Assembly (NCBI RefSeq): GCF_030295425.1
Contig: NZ_AP027081.1
Location: forward strand, 1,674,001-1,738,000
Direction: 5' to 3'
DNA from: Mesoterricola sediminis
GTDB taxonomy: Bacteria > Acidobacteriota > Holophagae > Holophagales > Holophagaceae
Length of the DNA stretch: 64,000 bases
A program made the position numbers and the translations under genes. The notes under the pieces were generated by a model. That model was not told the origin of the DNA. It made no database searches and worked only from the letters and a program-made list of their open reading frames with translations. Below, piece after piece: positions 1-8,534 of the stretch. How positions within the stretch are numbered: the first letter of the stretch is position 1; every line of letters starts with the position of its first letter.

Positions 1-125
1 TCGTGGTCCGAGGTATGGGTGATTGATGTGTTTTCGCCCCGCATATCCACTGATTCCTGGCACGATAGATGTTTTCCAGGAACGTCGAACAGCCAGGTCC
101 GTACCAGCGGACACAGAGGAAGTGC

Positions 126-1121
126 ATGGAACTCACCGGACAGATCGCGGGTGCCGTCACGAGGCGGGCGGTGTTCCGCGCGCCGGGCGCCTCCGCGGCC
201 TCACGGCGCCTGGACGTGGGCTACGGCACCGATGCGGCCTACGTGCGGCCCATGGGCGTGTCCATCGCCTCCCTGGCGGAAGCCAACCCCGGCCTGGACC
301 TGCGGGTGCACGTCTTCGCCAGTTCCATCACCGACGGCGACCTGGCGCGGCTCCGGACCCTCGCCGAAGGGCGCCCGGGCCTGGAGATCGTCCTCTACGA
401 CGTGGACGCCGCGGTGTTCGGGAACCTGCCCATCCTCCGCCGCTACCCCCTCGCCATCTACTTCCGCCTCCTCATGCCCCTGGTCCTGCCGGACCTGGAG
501 CGCCTCCTCTACCTGGATTCCGACATCCTCTGCCTGGGCGACCTGGGTCCCCTGGCGGACGCCGCCCCGGAAGGGGAGGTGGCCGCGGTGGTCTCGGACG
601 TGGGCAAGACCCCCGGGAACCGCATGGCCGCCCTGGGCATGACCGGGGGCCGCTACTTCAACTCCGGCGTCATGCTCATCCGGGTTCCCCTCTGGAACAG
701 CCTCCAGGTGTCGGAGCGGACCCTCCATCTCCTGGAGGAGACCCCCGCGCGCTTCCTCCTGCCGGACCAGGACGCCCTCAACCTCCTGCTGGAGGGGCGC
801 CTCCGCTACCTGCCCGCCGCCTGGAACTGCATGAGCCTGGCCCCCGCGGACGTGGCCTCGGCCGTCCTGCTCCACTGCGCCGCCCACCCCAAGCCCTGGC
901 GGGCCGCCTGCGGCACCCCGGCCCAGGCCCTCTACCTGGGCATCGAGGCCCGCACGCCCTGGGGCGGCCTGCCCCTGGAGCCGCCGAAGGACTACCAGGA
1001 AGCCCGCTGGTTCGCGCGCAAGCTCTTCCGGACCGGTGAGCTCTCCCAGGGCCTGGCCTGGTTTGCCCGCTCCGGCCTCATGAAATTCCGGAGGAAGGTG
1101 CTGGGACGGGGCGACGCCTGA
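126..1121 (+). CDS. Family 8 glycosyltransferase (LgtC/RfaJ-like)
   Basis: Predicted to transfer a hexose from a nucleotide sugar, probably to LPS or another surface glycan, at the cytoplasmic face of the membrane. The 331-residue protein shows GT8 landmarks: an N-terminal GYGTD nucleotide-binding start, the metal-binding DSD at about residues 131-133 in YLDSDILCLG, then YFNSGVMLI, DQDALN, and a C-terminal HCAAHPKPW that matches the HxxGxxKPW region. I chose the ATG at 126 because AGAGGAAG lies five bases upstream; an in-frame ATG at 69 has no ribosome site. The gene stands alone and ends in a strong hairpin shared with convergent rpoZ. Family is secure; acceptor and donor are unknown. Confidence 0.88.
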   Translation: MELTGQIAGAVTRRAVFRAPGASAASRRLDVGYGTDAAYVRPMGVSIASLAEANPGLDLRVHVFASSITDGDLARLRTLAEGRPGLEIVLYDVDAAVFGNLPILRRYPLAIYFRLLMPLVLPDLERLLYLDSDILCLGDLGPLADAAPEGEVAAVVSDVGKTPGNRMAALGMTGGRYFNSGVMLIRVPLWNSLQVSERTLHLLEETPARFLLPDQDALNLLLEGRLRYLPAAWNCMSLAPADVASAVLLHCAAHPKPWRAACGTPAQALYLGIEARTPWGGLPLEPPKDYQEARWFARKLFRTGELSQGLAWFARSGLMKFRRKVLGRGDA

Positions 1122-1140
1122 GCGGTCCGGCCTCACGGGA

Positions 1141-1162
1141 AAGGGCCCCCTCGGGGGCCCTT
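1141..1162. terminator. Bidirectional hairpin between GT8 gene and rpoZ
   Basis: AAGGGCCCC pairs with GGGGCCCTT around a four-base loop. It lies between two convergent genes and is symmetrical, so it can end transcription from both sides. No long T-tract follows on either strand. Confidence 0.6.
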
Positions 1163-1184
1163 GCCTTGGCGGACGCGCCGCGGG

Positions 1185-1472
1185 CTATTCGACGGAGATG
1201 GGGATCTCGGTGGTGTAGTCGAGGGCGATGATCTCGGGCTCCTCGAAGGCGATGCGGCCTTCCTCGACTTCCTTGATGGCCACCTGGGCCCAGAAGGACG
1301 CGAGGCGGGGGGCCTCCTGGGGCTGGCCCAGCTTGTTCACCGGCACGGAGACTTCGACCTTCGGGTAGGCGCCGCGCTGCAGCTGCTCGCACCGCTTCCC
1401 GGTGACGACGACGAACCTGTACTTGTTGCCGATCTCTTCCGGAATGTGGACGACGGTTCGCTGTGTGCTCAT
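1185..1472 (-). CDS. rpoZ: RNA polymerase omega subunit
   Basis: Small subunit that helps assemble and stabilise core RNA polymerase. The 95-residue product carries the omega core: an N-terminal IPEEIGNKYRFVVVTGKRCEQL helix region (shown here only by its key IGNKYRF and RCEQL parts), a GAxPKV segment, and the later AIKEVEEGRIAFEE helix that corresponds to ALEEIxxGKI in other omegas. Length is normal for the family. It lies head-to-head with coaBC, with 76 bp between the start codons. In many bacteria rpoZ and coaBC are neighbours on one strand, so the divergent layout is a local rearrangement of a common association. Confidence 0.85.
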   Translation of the reverse strand: MSTQRTVVHIPEEIGNKYRFVVVTGKRCEQLQRGAYPKVEVSVPVNKLGQPQEAPRLASFWAQVAIKEVEEGRIAFEEPEIIALDYTTEIPISVE

Positions 1473-1548
1473 GGACTGCCCTCGAAGAGGCCAAGTGTAT
1501 CAAGGAAAAGAAGGGAGATCCAGCGTTAGGATGGAAGGGGAGGCATCC

Positions 1549-2742
1549 ATGAACATCCTGCTGGGCATCACGGGCGGCATCGCGGCGTACCGCGCGGCGG
1601 AACTGGCCCGCACCCTCACCAAGCGGGGTCACACGGTCAGATGCTGTCTGACGGACGCCGGTTCCCGCTTCATCACGCCCCTGACCCTGGCCTCCCTCAC
1701 GGGCCAGCCCTGCTTCGGCGCCAACCCGGACTACCACGAGTGGCGGCCCAACCCGATCATCGAACACATCGATCTGGCCCGCTGGGCCCACGTGGCGGCG
1801 GTGGTCCCCGCCACCGCGGACATCCTCGGGAAGACTGCGAACGGCCTAGCGACCGACCTGCTTTCCACCCTCCTGCTGGCCACCACCGGGAAGGTCCTCT
1901 GGGCGCCCGCCATGAACACGGCCATGTGGAACCACCCGGCCGTCCAAAAGAACATCACCACCCTCCGCAGCTTCGGCCACACCTTCGTGGAGCCGGTGGA
2001 GGGCCTCCTGGCCTGCGGGGAGGAAGGCGCGGGCAAGCTGGCGGACCTGGACGACATCGCCGACGCCATCGAGACCCTGGCGGGCCCGGTCCACCCGGCC
2101 TTCGCGGGCCGGCGCATCCTGATCACCGCGGGGCCCACCCGGGAGGACCTGGATCCGGTCCGGACCCTCACCAACCGCTCCACGGGCGGGATGGGGGTGG
2201 AACTGGCCCGGGCCTTCCGCAACCTGGGGGCGGAGGTCGACCTGGTGCTGGGCGGGGAACTGCCCGCCCCCTGGGGCGTCCGCACCCACCGGGTCCGGGG
2301 GGCCCAGGCCATGCTGGAGGCTTGCCAGGCGGTTTGGCCCCACGCCGATGGGCTGGTGGCCGCGGCCGCCGTGGCCGACCAGCGGCCCGAGGTCTGCGCC
2401 CCGGAAAAGGTGAAGAAGGTGGAGGGGCCGGAGACCCTGGTCCTGGTCCGAACGCCGGACATCCTGGCGACTTTGGCCGCCGCGCGCCGGCCGGGCCAGT
2501 GGGTCCTGGGCTTCGCGGCGGAGACGGAGAACCACGCGGCCAACGCCGCCGCCAAACTGGCCCGCAAGGGCCTGGACGGCATCCTCGTCAACGACGTGAG
2601 CGGGGGCCGGGGCTTCGGTCCCCAGGCCAACACCCTCCTGCCCGTGACCCCCGCGGGGGCCGGCGCCCCCCTGGGCCCCCTCCCCAAGGACCGCCTCGCC
2701 CCCGCCGTGGCGCGCTGGTGGGGGGACCACCTGCAGGGCTAG
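1549..2742 (+). CDS. coaBC: Bifunctional phosphopantothenoylcysteine decarboxylase / phosphopantothenate-cysteine ligase
   Basis: Carries out two consecutive steps of coenzyme A synthesis in the cytosol: joining cysteine to 4'-phosphopantothenate and decarboxylating the product. The 397-residue protein has an N-terminal flavoprotein CoaC half with GITGGIAAYRA, an active-site His in IIEHIDLARWA, the PAMNTAMW motif and the Cys of ACGEEGAGKL. The C-terminal CoaB half starts at ITAGPTRED and includes NRSTGGMG (often NRSSGKMG) and AAAVADQRP. ATG 1549 follows GGGGAGG by five bases; an upstream in-frame ATG at 1531 is less well placed. Its TAG stop lies inside CTAG 2739-2742, which also contains the stop of the convergent PAS gene. 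Confidence 0.95.
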   Translation: MNILLGITGGIAAYRAAELARTLTKRGHTVRCCLTDAGSRFITPLTLASLTGQPCFGANPDYHEWRPNPIIEHIDLARWAHVAAVVPATADILGKTANGLATDLLSTLLLATTGKVLWAPAMNTAMWNHPAVQKNITTLRSFGHTFVEPVEGLLACGEEGAGKLADLDDIADAIETLAGPVHPAFAGRRILITAGPTREDLDPVRTLTNRSTGGMGVELARAFRNLGAEVDLVLGGELPAPWGVRTHRVRGAQAMLEACQAVWPHADGLVAAAAVADQRPEVCAPEKVKKVEGPETLVLVRTPDILATLAAARRPGQWVLGFAAETENHAANAAAKLARKGLDGILVNDVSGGRGFGPQANTLLPVTPAGAGAPLGPLPKDRLAPAVARWWGDHLQG

Positions 2743-4934
2743 CCATCCAGGGCGTCGCGAATCACCCAGGCGAGGTCCCCGAGGCTGAAGGCGCAGGCCA
2801 GGACCCGGCAGGGCAGGCCGGGCCGGTGCTGGCGCAGGCGCTTCGCCAGGTCGGCCTCCCCAGGGTCCGCCAGGAGGGGGTGGGCGAGGCAGACGTCGAT
2901 GGGGCCCGGGTGGTGCCGGGCCAGTTCCACAGCTGCCCGGGGGTCCGCCACGGCCAGGGGATGGTAGCCCAGGCGGTCCAGGCAGGTGCGGGTGAGTTCC
3001 AGCCGGGCGGGTTCCGGCGCCACCAGGAGGATGGTTTCGCCGTGGCCCTGGGGGCAGTCGTCCGGCAGGCCCACCGCCACCGGCAGGTACAGGGCCAGTC
3101 GCATGTCCGCCCCCATGGATCCTTCCACCACCACGAACCCGCCGGCCTCCCGCGCGATGGCGCAGGCGATGCCCAGGCCGCCGACGGTCCGGCCCGTGAA
3201 GGGGGCCAGGGCGTCCTGGAGCAGGGAGGTGCCCAGGGCGAGGTCCGCGCCGGCTACATCCAGGCGGACGTAGGTGCCCGGCAGGGCGCCGGGGCGCGCC
3301 TTGCACAGGTCGGCGTCCAGCGTCTCCGCCCGGGCCGTGAAGGTGAGGCGGGCGGGCCCCGGGGCGGCCTCCTGTGCCGCCCGCACGATGCCTTCGATCA
3401 TGCGCTCGAATTGGCGGCCGTCCATGGCGAGGGGGGGCAGGGGGGGGCCGTCGGGGAAGGCCAGGGTGAGGCCGGGGCCCGCGGACCGCTCCAGCGTGCC
3501 CAGGAGGTGGATCAGGGTCCGCCCCACCTGCAGGAGCCCTGGCGCTTCTCCGGTCACCTCCGCCGGCAGCAGCAGGTCCGCGGCGTGGCGGGCGGCCTCC
3601 CGGATCGCTTCCAGCCGGCGGGCGGTCTCCGGGGGCAGCCCCGGGTCTCCCAGGGCCAGGTCCGCATGGCCGAGGATGAGCCCGGCCAGGTTCCCGAGGG
3701 CCGGCCCCAGGGCGGTGGCCTGGGCTGACAGGGACTGGGCCTCCGCGTCCCGCAGGCGCCGCCGGGCGGCTTCCGCCTGGAGGCGGTCGGTGAGGTCCAC
3801 GTGGGTGGTGAGGATGCAGTCCTGGTGGACGGCGAGGGAGATTTCCACCGTGCGGACCGTGCCGTCCTTGCAGGTGACCTGGCGCTCGAAGCGCTGCACC
3901 GCCGCGAGCCCCGGCCCGAGCCGGGCCTCGGCGTCGTGCCAGGCCTGGTCCCGCTCCCGGGGGGCGTCCAGGGCGGGGTAGGCCCGCTGCCGCCAGTCGG
4001 CCAGGGTCGGCAGGTCCGCGAGGGTATAGCCGAACACCTCCTGGAAGCGCCGGTTGAGGTCGAGGGTCTGGCCGTCCCTGTGGAAGAGGGCGCAGGGCAC
4101 CGGGGCGATTTCGAAGAGGCTCCGGAAGCGCGCCTCGCTGGCCCTCAGGTCGTCCTCCGCCCGGATTTGGTCGTTGATCCGCTCGGTCCAGATGAGGATG
4201 CCCCCGACGGCGCCCGTCCCGTCCCGCCAGGGACGGACCTCCCACCGGAGCCAGTCCACGGTGCCGTCCTGCCGGTAGAAGGGGTCCCGGGCGCAGGTCT
4301 CGGTCGCCCCGGCCAGGCAGCGGCGGTGGGTCTCCCGCCAGCGGGCGGGGATCTCCGGAAAGAGCTCGTAGTGGCTGCGGCCGGCCACGTCCAGGTCCCC
4401 CAGGCGGTAGTCCTCGAGCCAGCGACGGCTGGCGGCGATGTACCGCAGGTCCTGGTCCAGCATGGCGATGGCCGTGGGGGCATGGGCGATGAAGAGGGAG
4501 AGGAGGCGCTCCCGGTCCAGGTTGACCTGCTCCAGCGCCTTCCGGGCCTGGATGTCGGCCATGACGGTCAGGACGAGGGGCACCCCCTCCACCTCCATCA
4601 CCTGGGCGGTCAGGGCGACCCACCGGGAGCTTCCGTCCGCGCGGCGCAGGCGGGTCTCCAGGCCCTGCACGCGCCCGTGTTCCGCCAGGGCCTTCCGGAA
4701 CGGGTCCCGCCCGCCGGGGTCCAGCCACACCTCCAGGGCTTCGGTGGTCCGGCCCACCACCTCCTCCGCCCGATAGCCGAGCATGTCCAGGAGGGCCGGG
4801 TTGACCGCCAGGATGCAGCCCGTGCGGAGGACGGTCACGGAGAGGCCGACCGGCACCAGGTCGAAGGCGGCCTCCAGGGGGCCTCCCACGGCCCGGAGGG
4901 CCGCCAGGGCGAGCTGGGTCTGGGAGGTGTCCAT
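2739..4934 (-). CDS. Three-PAS hybrid histidine-kinase-like protein with degenerate kinase and receiver domains
   Basis: A 731-residue soluble sensor-like protein with no membrane segment. PAS domains lie at about 20-130, 145-260 and 268-385. A HisKA-like helix follows at about 400-440, but the usual HDFNN phospho-acceptor motif reads PALGN, so the His is Pro411. The HATPase-like part (505-618) keeps a GGLGIACAIAREAGG helix and the terminal ALYLP strand but lacks the N-box Asn (Ala519) and the DTGxG loop. The receiver-like tail (632-731) has AP instead of the acidic pair (639-640) and His685 in place of the phospho-acceptor Asp. I infer a sensor or scaffold that cannot phosphorylate. Its stop overlaps coaBC. 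A lipoprotein gene lies upstream on the same strand. Confidence 0.8.
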   Translation of the reverse strand: MDTSQTQLALAALRAVGGPLEAAFDLVPVGLSVTVLRTGCILAVNPALLDMLGYRAEEVVGRTTEALEVWLDPGGRDPFRKALAEHGRVQGLETRLRRADGSSRWVALTAQVMEVEGVPLVLTVMADIQARKALEQVNLDRERLLSLFIAHAPTAIAMLDQDLRYIAASRRWLEDYRLGDLDVAGRSHYELFPEIPARWRETHRRCLAGATETCARDPFYRQDGTVDWLRWEVRPWRDGTGAVGGILIWTERINDQIRAEDDLRASEARFRSLFEIAPVPCALFHRDGQTLDLNRRFQEVFGYTLADLPTLADWRQRAYPALDAPRERDQAWHDAEARLGPGLAAVQRFERQVTCKDGTVRTVEISLAVHQDCILTTHVDLTDRLQAEAARRRLRDAEAQSLSAQATALGPALGNLAGLILGHADLALGDPGLPPETARRLEAIREAARHAADLLLPAEVTGEAPGLLQVGRTLIHLLGTLERSAGPGLTLAFPDGPPLPPLAMDGRQFERMIEGIVRAAQEAAPGPARLTFTARAETLDADLCKARPGALPGTYVRLDVAGADLALGTSLLQDALAPFTGRTVGGLGIACAIAREAGGFVVVEGSMGADMRLALYLPVAVGLPDDCPQGHGETILLVAPEPARLELTRTCLDRLGYHPLAVADPRAAVELARHHPGPIDVCLAHPLLADPGEADLAKRLRQHRPGLPCRVLACAFSLGDLAWVIRDALDG

Positions 4935-5004
4935 AAACTACTCGTCAAATCCTGGTGCTGCACGCAGGATAAGGCGGACTTGGAGATTTGCAATAATTGT
5001 TTAT

Positions 5005-5457
5005 TCAGATCGTGGGATCCAGCCAAGCCAAGGGCTCGCTCGGTCGTCCCACCGTGTTCCCCACCCGGAGGGCCGTCGCCACCACCCATCCTGGGGGGCG
5101 GCCAATCTCGGTCATGTCCAGGCGCACCACGCCCCCGGGGCCGGCCAGATCGGGGCGGGCCCGCTCCAGGATCACCTCGCCCCGGGCCAGGACCTCCTGG
5201 CCGGTGGGCCGGGCGGATCCGAGGGGCAGGTAGAAGACCCGGACCTTGTCCAGGCCCACCAGCGCCTCGCCCCGGACATCCAGGGTGGGGAGGCGGATTT
5301 CGAGCACCCGATGGGCAGCCCAGCGGGCTGTGCAGGCGGCCGGCGCGGCCCGGGGGCGGGGGATGGGATCGCCCTTGCGCCCGCAGGCGAGGGTCCCCCC
5401 CATCAGGATGCAGATTATGGACCAGAGGGTCAGGTTTGGTAGTCTGGGGGTTCGCAC
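5005..5457 (-). CDS. Small lipoprotein with an N-terminal CGRKGDP motif
   Basis: Predicted lipoprotein of about 150 residues. Starting from GTG 5457 gives a good signal peptide (basic start RTPRLPN, hydrophobic LTLWSIICILMGG) ending in LAC, followed by CGRKGDPIPRP. A Cys followed by GxKGDP and prolines is typical of LptM-like small lipoproteins, but the rest (about 115 residues, several beta-strand-like stretches such as KVRVFYLPLG and GWVVATALRVG) is longer than LptM and looks like a fibronectin-III-type fold. An ATG at 5403 would cut the signal peptide short, so GTG is preferred. It faces the carboxylase gene across 58 bp and may be cotranscribed with the PAS gene downstream. Function unknown. 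Confidence 0.6.
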   Translation of the reverse strand: MRTPRLPNLTLWSIICILMGGTLACGRKGDPIPRPRAAPAACTARWAAHRVLEIRLPTLDVRGEALVGLDKVRVFYLPLGSARPTGQEVLARGEVILERARPDLAGPGGVVRLDMTEIGRPPGWVVATALRVGNTVGRPSEPLAWLDPTI

Positions 5458-5463
5458 TATTCT
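5436..5463 (+). promoter_or_regulatory. Possible promoter for the carboxylase operon
   Basis: TTGGTA at 5436-5441 and TATTCT at 5458-5463 are 16 bp apart, upstream of the carboxylase ATG at 5516. They overlap the start of the divergent lipoprotein gene. This is a pattern match only. Confidence 0.3.
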
Positions 5464-5515
5464 ATGATGCCCCAGTTTCCGCGTCGCGCCTGGGGCCATC
5501 CTCAAGGAAGCGCCC

Positions 5516-7015
5516 ATGCCCGTCACCCAACTCCTCATCGCGAACCGGGGCGAAATCGCCTGCCGGATCATACGCACCTGCCGGGAACTGGACATCCCCA
5601 CCGTGGCCGTCTACTCGGATTCCGACCGGTCGGCCATGCACGTCCGCCTCGCCATCCTCTCCTGTCCCATCGGCCCCACGCCGGCCCGGGAAAGCTACAT
5701 GCGGGTGGACAAGCTCATCGAGGCCTGCCGGAAGACCGGGGCCGACGCCATCCACCCCGGCTACGGGTTCATCAGCGAGGACCCCGAGGCCGCCCGCCAG
5801 ATCATCGAGGCGGGGCTCACCTGGATCGGTCCGAGCCCCGAGGTTCTGGAAAAGATGAACAACAAGATCACGGCCCGGGAAATTGCCCGGTCCGTCGGGT
5901 GCCCGGTTCTCCCCGGCATCCAGGAGATCCTGGATGACGAGGCGCTCCTGGACGAGGCCCGGAAGGTGGGTTACCCGCTGATGGTCAAGCCGGTGCTCGG
6001 CCGGGACGGCAAGGGCATGCGCCTGGTCAAGACGGCGGGCGACCTGCGCCGCGCCCTCCCCCGGGTGAAGGGGGACGCCATCTTCTCGTTCTGGGACGAG
6101 CGGGTCTACGTGGAGAAGGCCCTCATCCACCCCCGCCACATCGAGGTCCAGATCGCCGCCGACGCCCACGGGAACTGCATCCACCTGTGGGAGCGCGAAG
6201 GCTCGGTCCAGCGCCGCTTCCAGCAGCTCTGCGAGGAGGCCCCCTCCCCGGGCGTCTCCCCCGAGCTCCGCCGGACCCTGGGCGAGATGGCCGTGAAGAT
6301 CGCCAAGGCCGTCGGCTACGTGGGCGTCGGGACCGTGGAGTTCCTCCTGGACCAGGAGGGCAACCCCTGGTTCCTGGAGATGACCTGCCGCATCCAGGGC
6401 GGCCACGCCGTCACGGAGTGGATCACCGGCCAGGACCTGGTCAAGCTCCAGATCGACATCGCCCAGGGCCGGGAGCTGCCCCTGCGCCAGGAGGACGTGC
6501 CCATGTGGGGCCACGCCATCCAGTGCCGCATCAACGCCGAGGACCCGGACCGGGAGTTCGCGCCCAGCTCGGGCCGCATCCAGTACCTGCGCTCCCCCCA
6601 GGGCCACAACCTGCGCAACGACAGCGGCGTCTACTTCGGGTGGGACCTGAGCCCCTTCTACGCGCCCCTCGTCGCCAAGATCTCCACCTGGGGCCTCAGC
6701 CGCTCCGAGGCCCTGGCCCGCATGCACTCGGCCCTCATGGAGTTCCGCCTGGGCGGCGTGCGCAACAACATCGCCTTCTTCCGGATCCTCCTGGAGCACA
6801 AGCAGTTCATCAGCGGGGACCTGCACACGGGCATCCTGGATCACGCCTGGTGGAAGCAGAAGGCCGTCGGGCCCAACCTGAAGTTCGCGGTGGCGGCCGC
6901 CCTGTTCGACGAGCTCGAACTGGAGGAGCGCCGCGCCCAGCAGCCCTCGCCCCGGCCGGACTGCGCCACCACCCCCGCGGCCTGGAAATCCCATAACAAG
7001 TTCAATCGGCTCTAA
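5516..7015 (+). CDS. Biotin carboxylase-family protein with altered bicarbonate site
   Basis: Family function is ATP-dependent carboxylation of biotin carried by a carrier protein. The 499-residue protein has the full ATP-grasp biotin carboxylase layout: LIANRGEIACRI, HPGYGFISE, the ATP lysine in VKP (Lys158), PRHIEVQ, metal-binding Glu276 and Glu288, Arg292, Gln294 and Arg338 (numbers coincide with E. coli AccC in this part). It departs from the family at key positions: the glycine loop GGGGRGM reads GRDGKGM, His236 is Phe235, Lys238 is Gln237, Asn290 is Thr, Val295 is Gly and the general base Glu296 is Gly. ATG 5516 follows AAGGAAG. The biotin carrier gene starts 9 bp downstream. The substrate is unknown and normal biotin carboxylation should not be assumed. 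Confidence 0.85.
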   Translation: MPVTQLLIANRGEIACRIIRTCRELDIPTVAVYSDSDRSAMHVRLAILSCPIGPTPARESYMRVDKLIEACRKTGADAIHPGYGFISEDPEAARQIIEAGLTWIGPSPEVLEKMNNKITAREIARSVGCPVLPGIQEILDDEALLDEARKVGYPLMVKPVLGRDGKGMRLVKTAGDLRRALPRVKGDAIFSFWDERVYVEKALIHPRHIEVQIAADAHGNCIHLWEREGSVQRRFQQLCEEAPSPGVSPELRRTLGEMAVKIAKAVGYVGVGTVEFLLDQEGNPWFLEMTCRIQGGHAVTEWITGQDLVKLQIDIAQGRELPLRQEDVPMWGHAIQCRINAEDPDREFAPSSGRIQYLRSPQGHNLRNDSGVYFGWDLSPFYAPLVAKISTWGLSRSEALARMHSALMEFRLGGVRNNIAFFRILLEHKQFISGDLHTGILDHAWWKQKAVGPNLKFAVAAALFDELELEERRAQQPSPRPDCATTPAAWKSHNKFNRL

Positions 7016-7024
7016 GGACGTCCC

Positions 7025-7555
7025 ATGAAGCGAACCCTCGTCATCGCCGACCAAACCGTCGAGCTCGAGATCTCCCGCCGGCGGGGCAAGACCGTCATGA
7101 CCTGGGACGGCGAGGAGATCCCCATCGACATCGTGCGGGTGGAGAAATCCAGCTATTCCGTCATCATGGACGGCCGTTCCGTGGGTGTGAACATCGACCG
7201 CATCCGGAACGCGGATCCCGACCTCCACGGCTTCCGCTCCACCACGTACGACGGGGCCTACGAGTTCACCCTCCAGGACCCCCGCAAGAAGCTCCTGGCC
7301 GAGGCCATGGCCCGCAGCAAGCGCAGCGAGGGCAACCTCATCCGCGCCCTCATGCCCGGCAAGGTCCTCAAGCTCCTCGTGCACGAGGGCGAGACGGTGG
7401 AGGAGGGCCAGCCCCTGCTCATCCTCGAGGCCATGAAGATGCAGAACGAGTACACCGCCCCCACCACCGCCCGGGTCGCCAAGGTCCACGTGGAGGAGGG
7501 CGTGAACATGGAGATCAACGCGCCGATGATCTCCCTGCAGCAGGTGGAAGCCTAG
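7025..7555 (+). CDS. Biotin carboxyl carrier protein
   Basis: A 176-residue carrier whose C-terminal biotinyl domain (about 103-175) has the standard attachment motif EAMKMQNE with the modified lysine at 138. The first 95 residues form a beta-rich domain like the one linking carboxylase and biotin domains in propionyl-CoA carboxylase alpha subunits, so this pair resembles one such subunit split in two genes. It follows the carboxylase by 9 bp and is almost surely its partner. No carboxyltransferase gene lies in the window. The TAG stop lies in CTAG 7552-7555, the left target duplication of the adjoining insertion sequence, so the last codon is intact. Confidence 0.9.
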   Translation: MKRTLVIADQTVELEISRRRGKTVMTWDGEEIPIDIVRVEKSSYSVIMDGRSVGVNIDRIRNADPDLHGFRSTTYDGAYEFTLQDPRKKLLAEAMARSKRSEGNLIRALMPGKVLKLLVHEGETVEEGQPLLILEAMKMQNEYTAPTTARVAKVHVEEGVNMEINAPMISLQQVEA

Positions 7556-7643
7556 GCTGTGTTCGGAATCTATAGATTAGATAAATAGTTAACTTGTACT
7601 CATACGTAAAGGCTCGTACACCACGAATTTTCCTGGGGTAACG

Positions 7644-8398
7644 ATGCCGAGACGTTTCCTGACCGATGCCATGTGGGCAAAGCTTGAACCGCTCCTTCCG
7701 CCAGAGCGTGGAGGGATGGGGCGATCCCGTCACCCCAACCGTCCCATGGTGGAGGCGATCCTGTGGAGGCACAGGACTGGGGCGCCGTGGAGGGACCTGC
7801 CGGAGGAATTTGGACCTTGGACAAGCGTGTACACGCGATTTGAGGCCTGGACCAAGCGCGGCGTGTGGCAAAGGATCCTGGAGTTCCTGCGCAAGGAAGC
7901 CGACCTGGAGTGGGTCATGCTGGATGGCACCATCATTCGCGCTCATCAACATTCAGCAGGCAAAAGGGGGGGCTCTGGAACCAGGCGCTCGGACGATCTC
8001 GGGGTGGATGCTCGACCAGGATCCATTTGATCTGCGATGCCCACGGTAATCCTTTGGATTTCCTGGTCACTCCGGGGCAAGCCCATGAAAGCCGGTCTGC
8101 TGAAGGATTGCTGTGCGGTTGGCAGGCAGATTACGTGTTCGGAGATCGGGCCTACGATGGGAACCCGGTAAGGAAGGCGATCGAGGCCATGGGTGCGACA
8201 GCCGTCATCCCACCTCATCCCCGGCGCAAGAATCCGGCGGCCTGGGACTCACACCTATACAAGGCCCGCCATGCCATCGAGCATGGGTTCGCCAAGCTCA
8301 AACAGTTCAGGGCGCTGGCCACCAGGTTCGACAAAACGGCGCGAAGTTTCTCAGCCCAGGTGGCTTTGGCCTGCATCGTGATCTGGCTGAGGCTATGA
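7644..8398 (+). CDS. IS5-family (IS427-like) transposase, two frames joined by a -1 shift
   Basis: DDE transposase that would cut and join the IS ends. Frame one (7644-8030) gives RRFLTDAMWAKLEPLLPPE, the usual IS5-group N-terminus, and the first catalytic Asp in MLDGTIIRAHQ. The remaining catalytic parts are in the -1 frame: FGDRAYDG with the second Asp and RHAIEHGFAKLKQFRALATR with the Glu. The switch point is a run of four A and seven G near 7961-7972; reading one base back restores a continuous protein ending at 8398. Slippery A/G runs of this kind are used by IS427-group elements, so programmed frameshifting is plausible, but simple decay cannot be excluded. Confidence 0.85.
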
Positions 8399-8433
8399 GC
8401 GGAGGGTGACAAGCGTTCCGGATCCTCATTGAT

Positions 8434-8484
8434 CCTATGAAACGCGGAGGCGCGGAGGATCTCGCAGAGGGTCGCGGAGGAAAG
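8434..8484 (+). repeat. GC-rich repeat flanking the GxxExxY remnant, left arm
   Basis: A unit starting GATCCTAT and continuing with AACGCGGAGGCGCGGAGG and a related GCGGAG stretch. A near-identical copy lies inverted at 8757-8808. Both arms are also present in IS copy 2. Confidence 0.7.
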
Positions 8485-8534
8485 CGCTCCTGGAACCTGC
8501 CACCTCCCAATGACACGTCCCAACGGGAGGCGTG

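Noticed and set aside
1402-1548. Longer N-terminus for CoaBC
   Set aside because: The extra codons overlap rpoZ on the opposite strand; the best ribosome site and the family start coincide at 1549.
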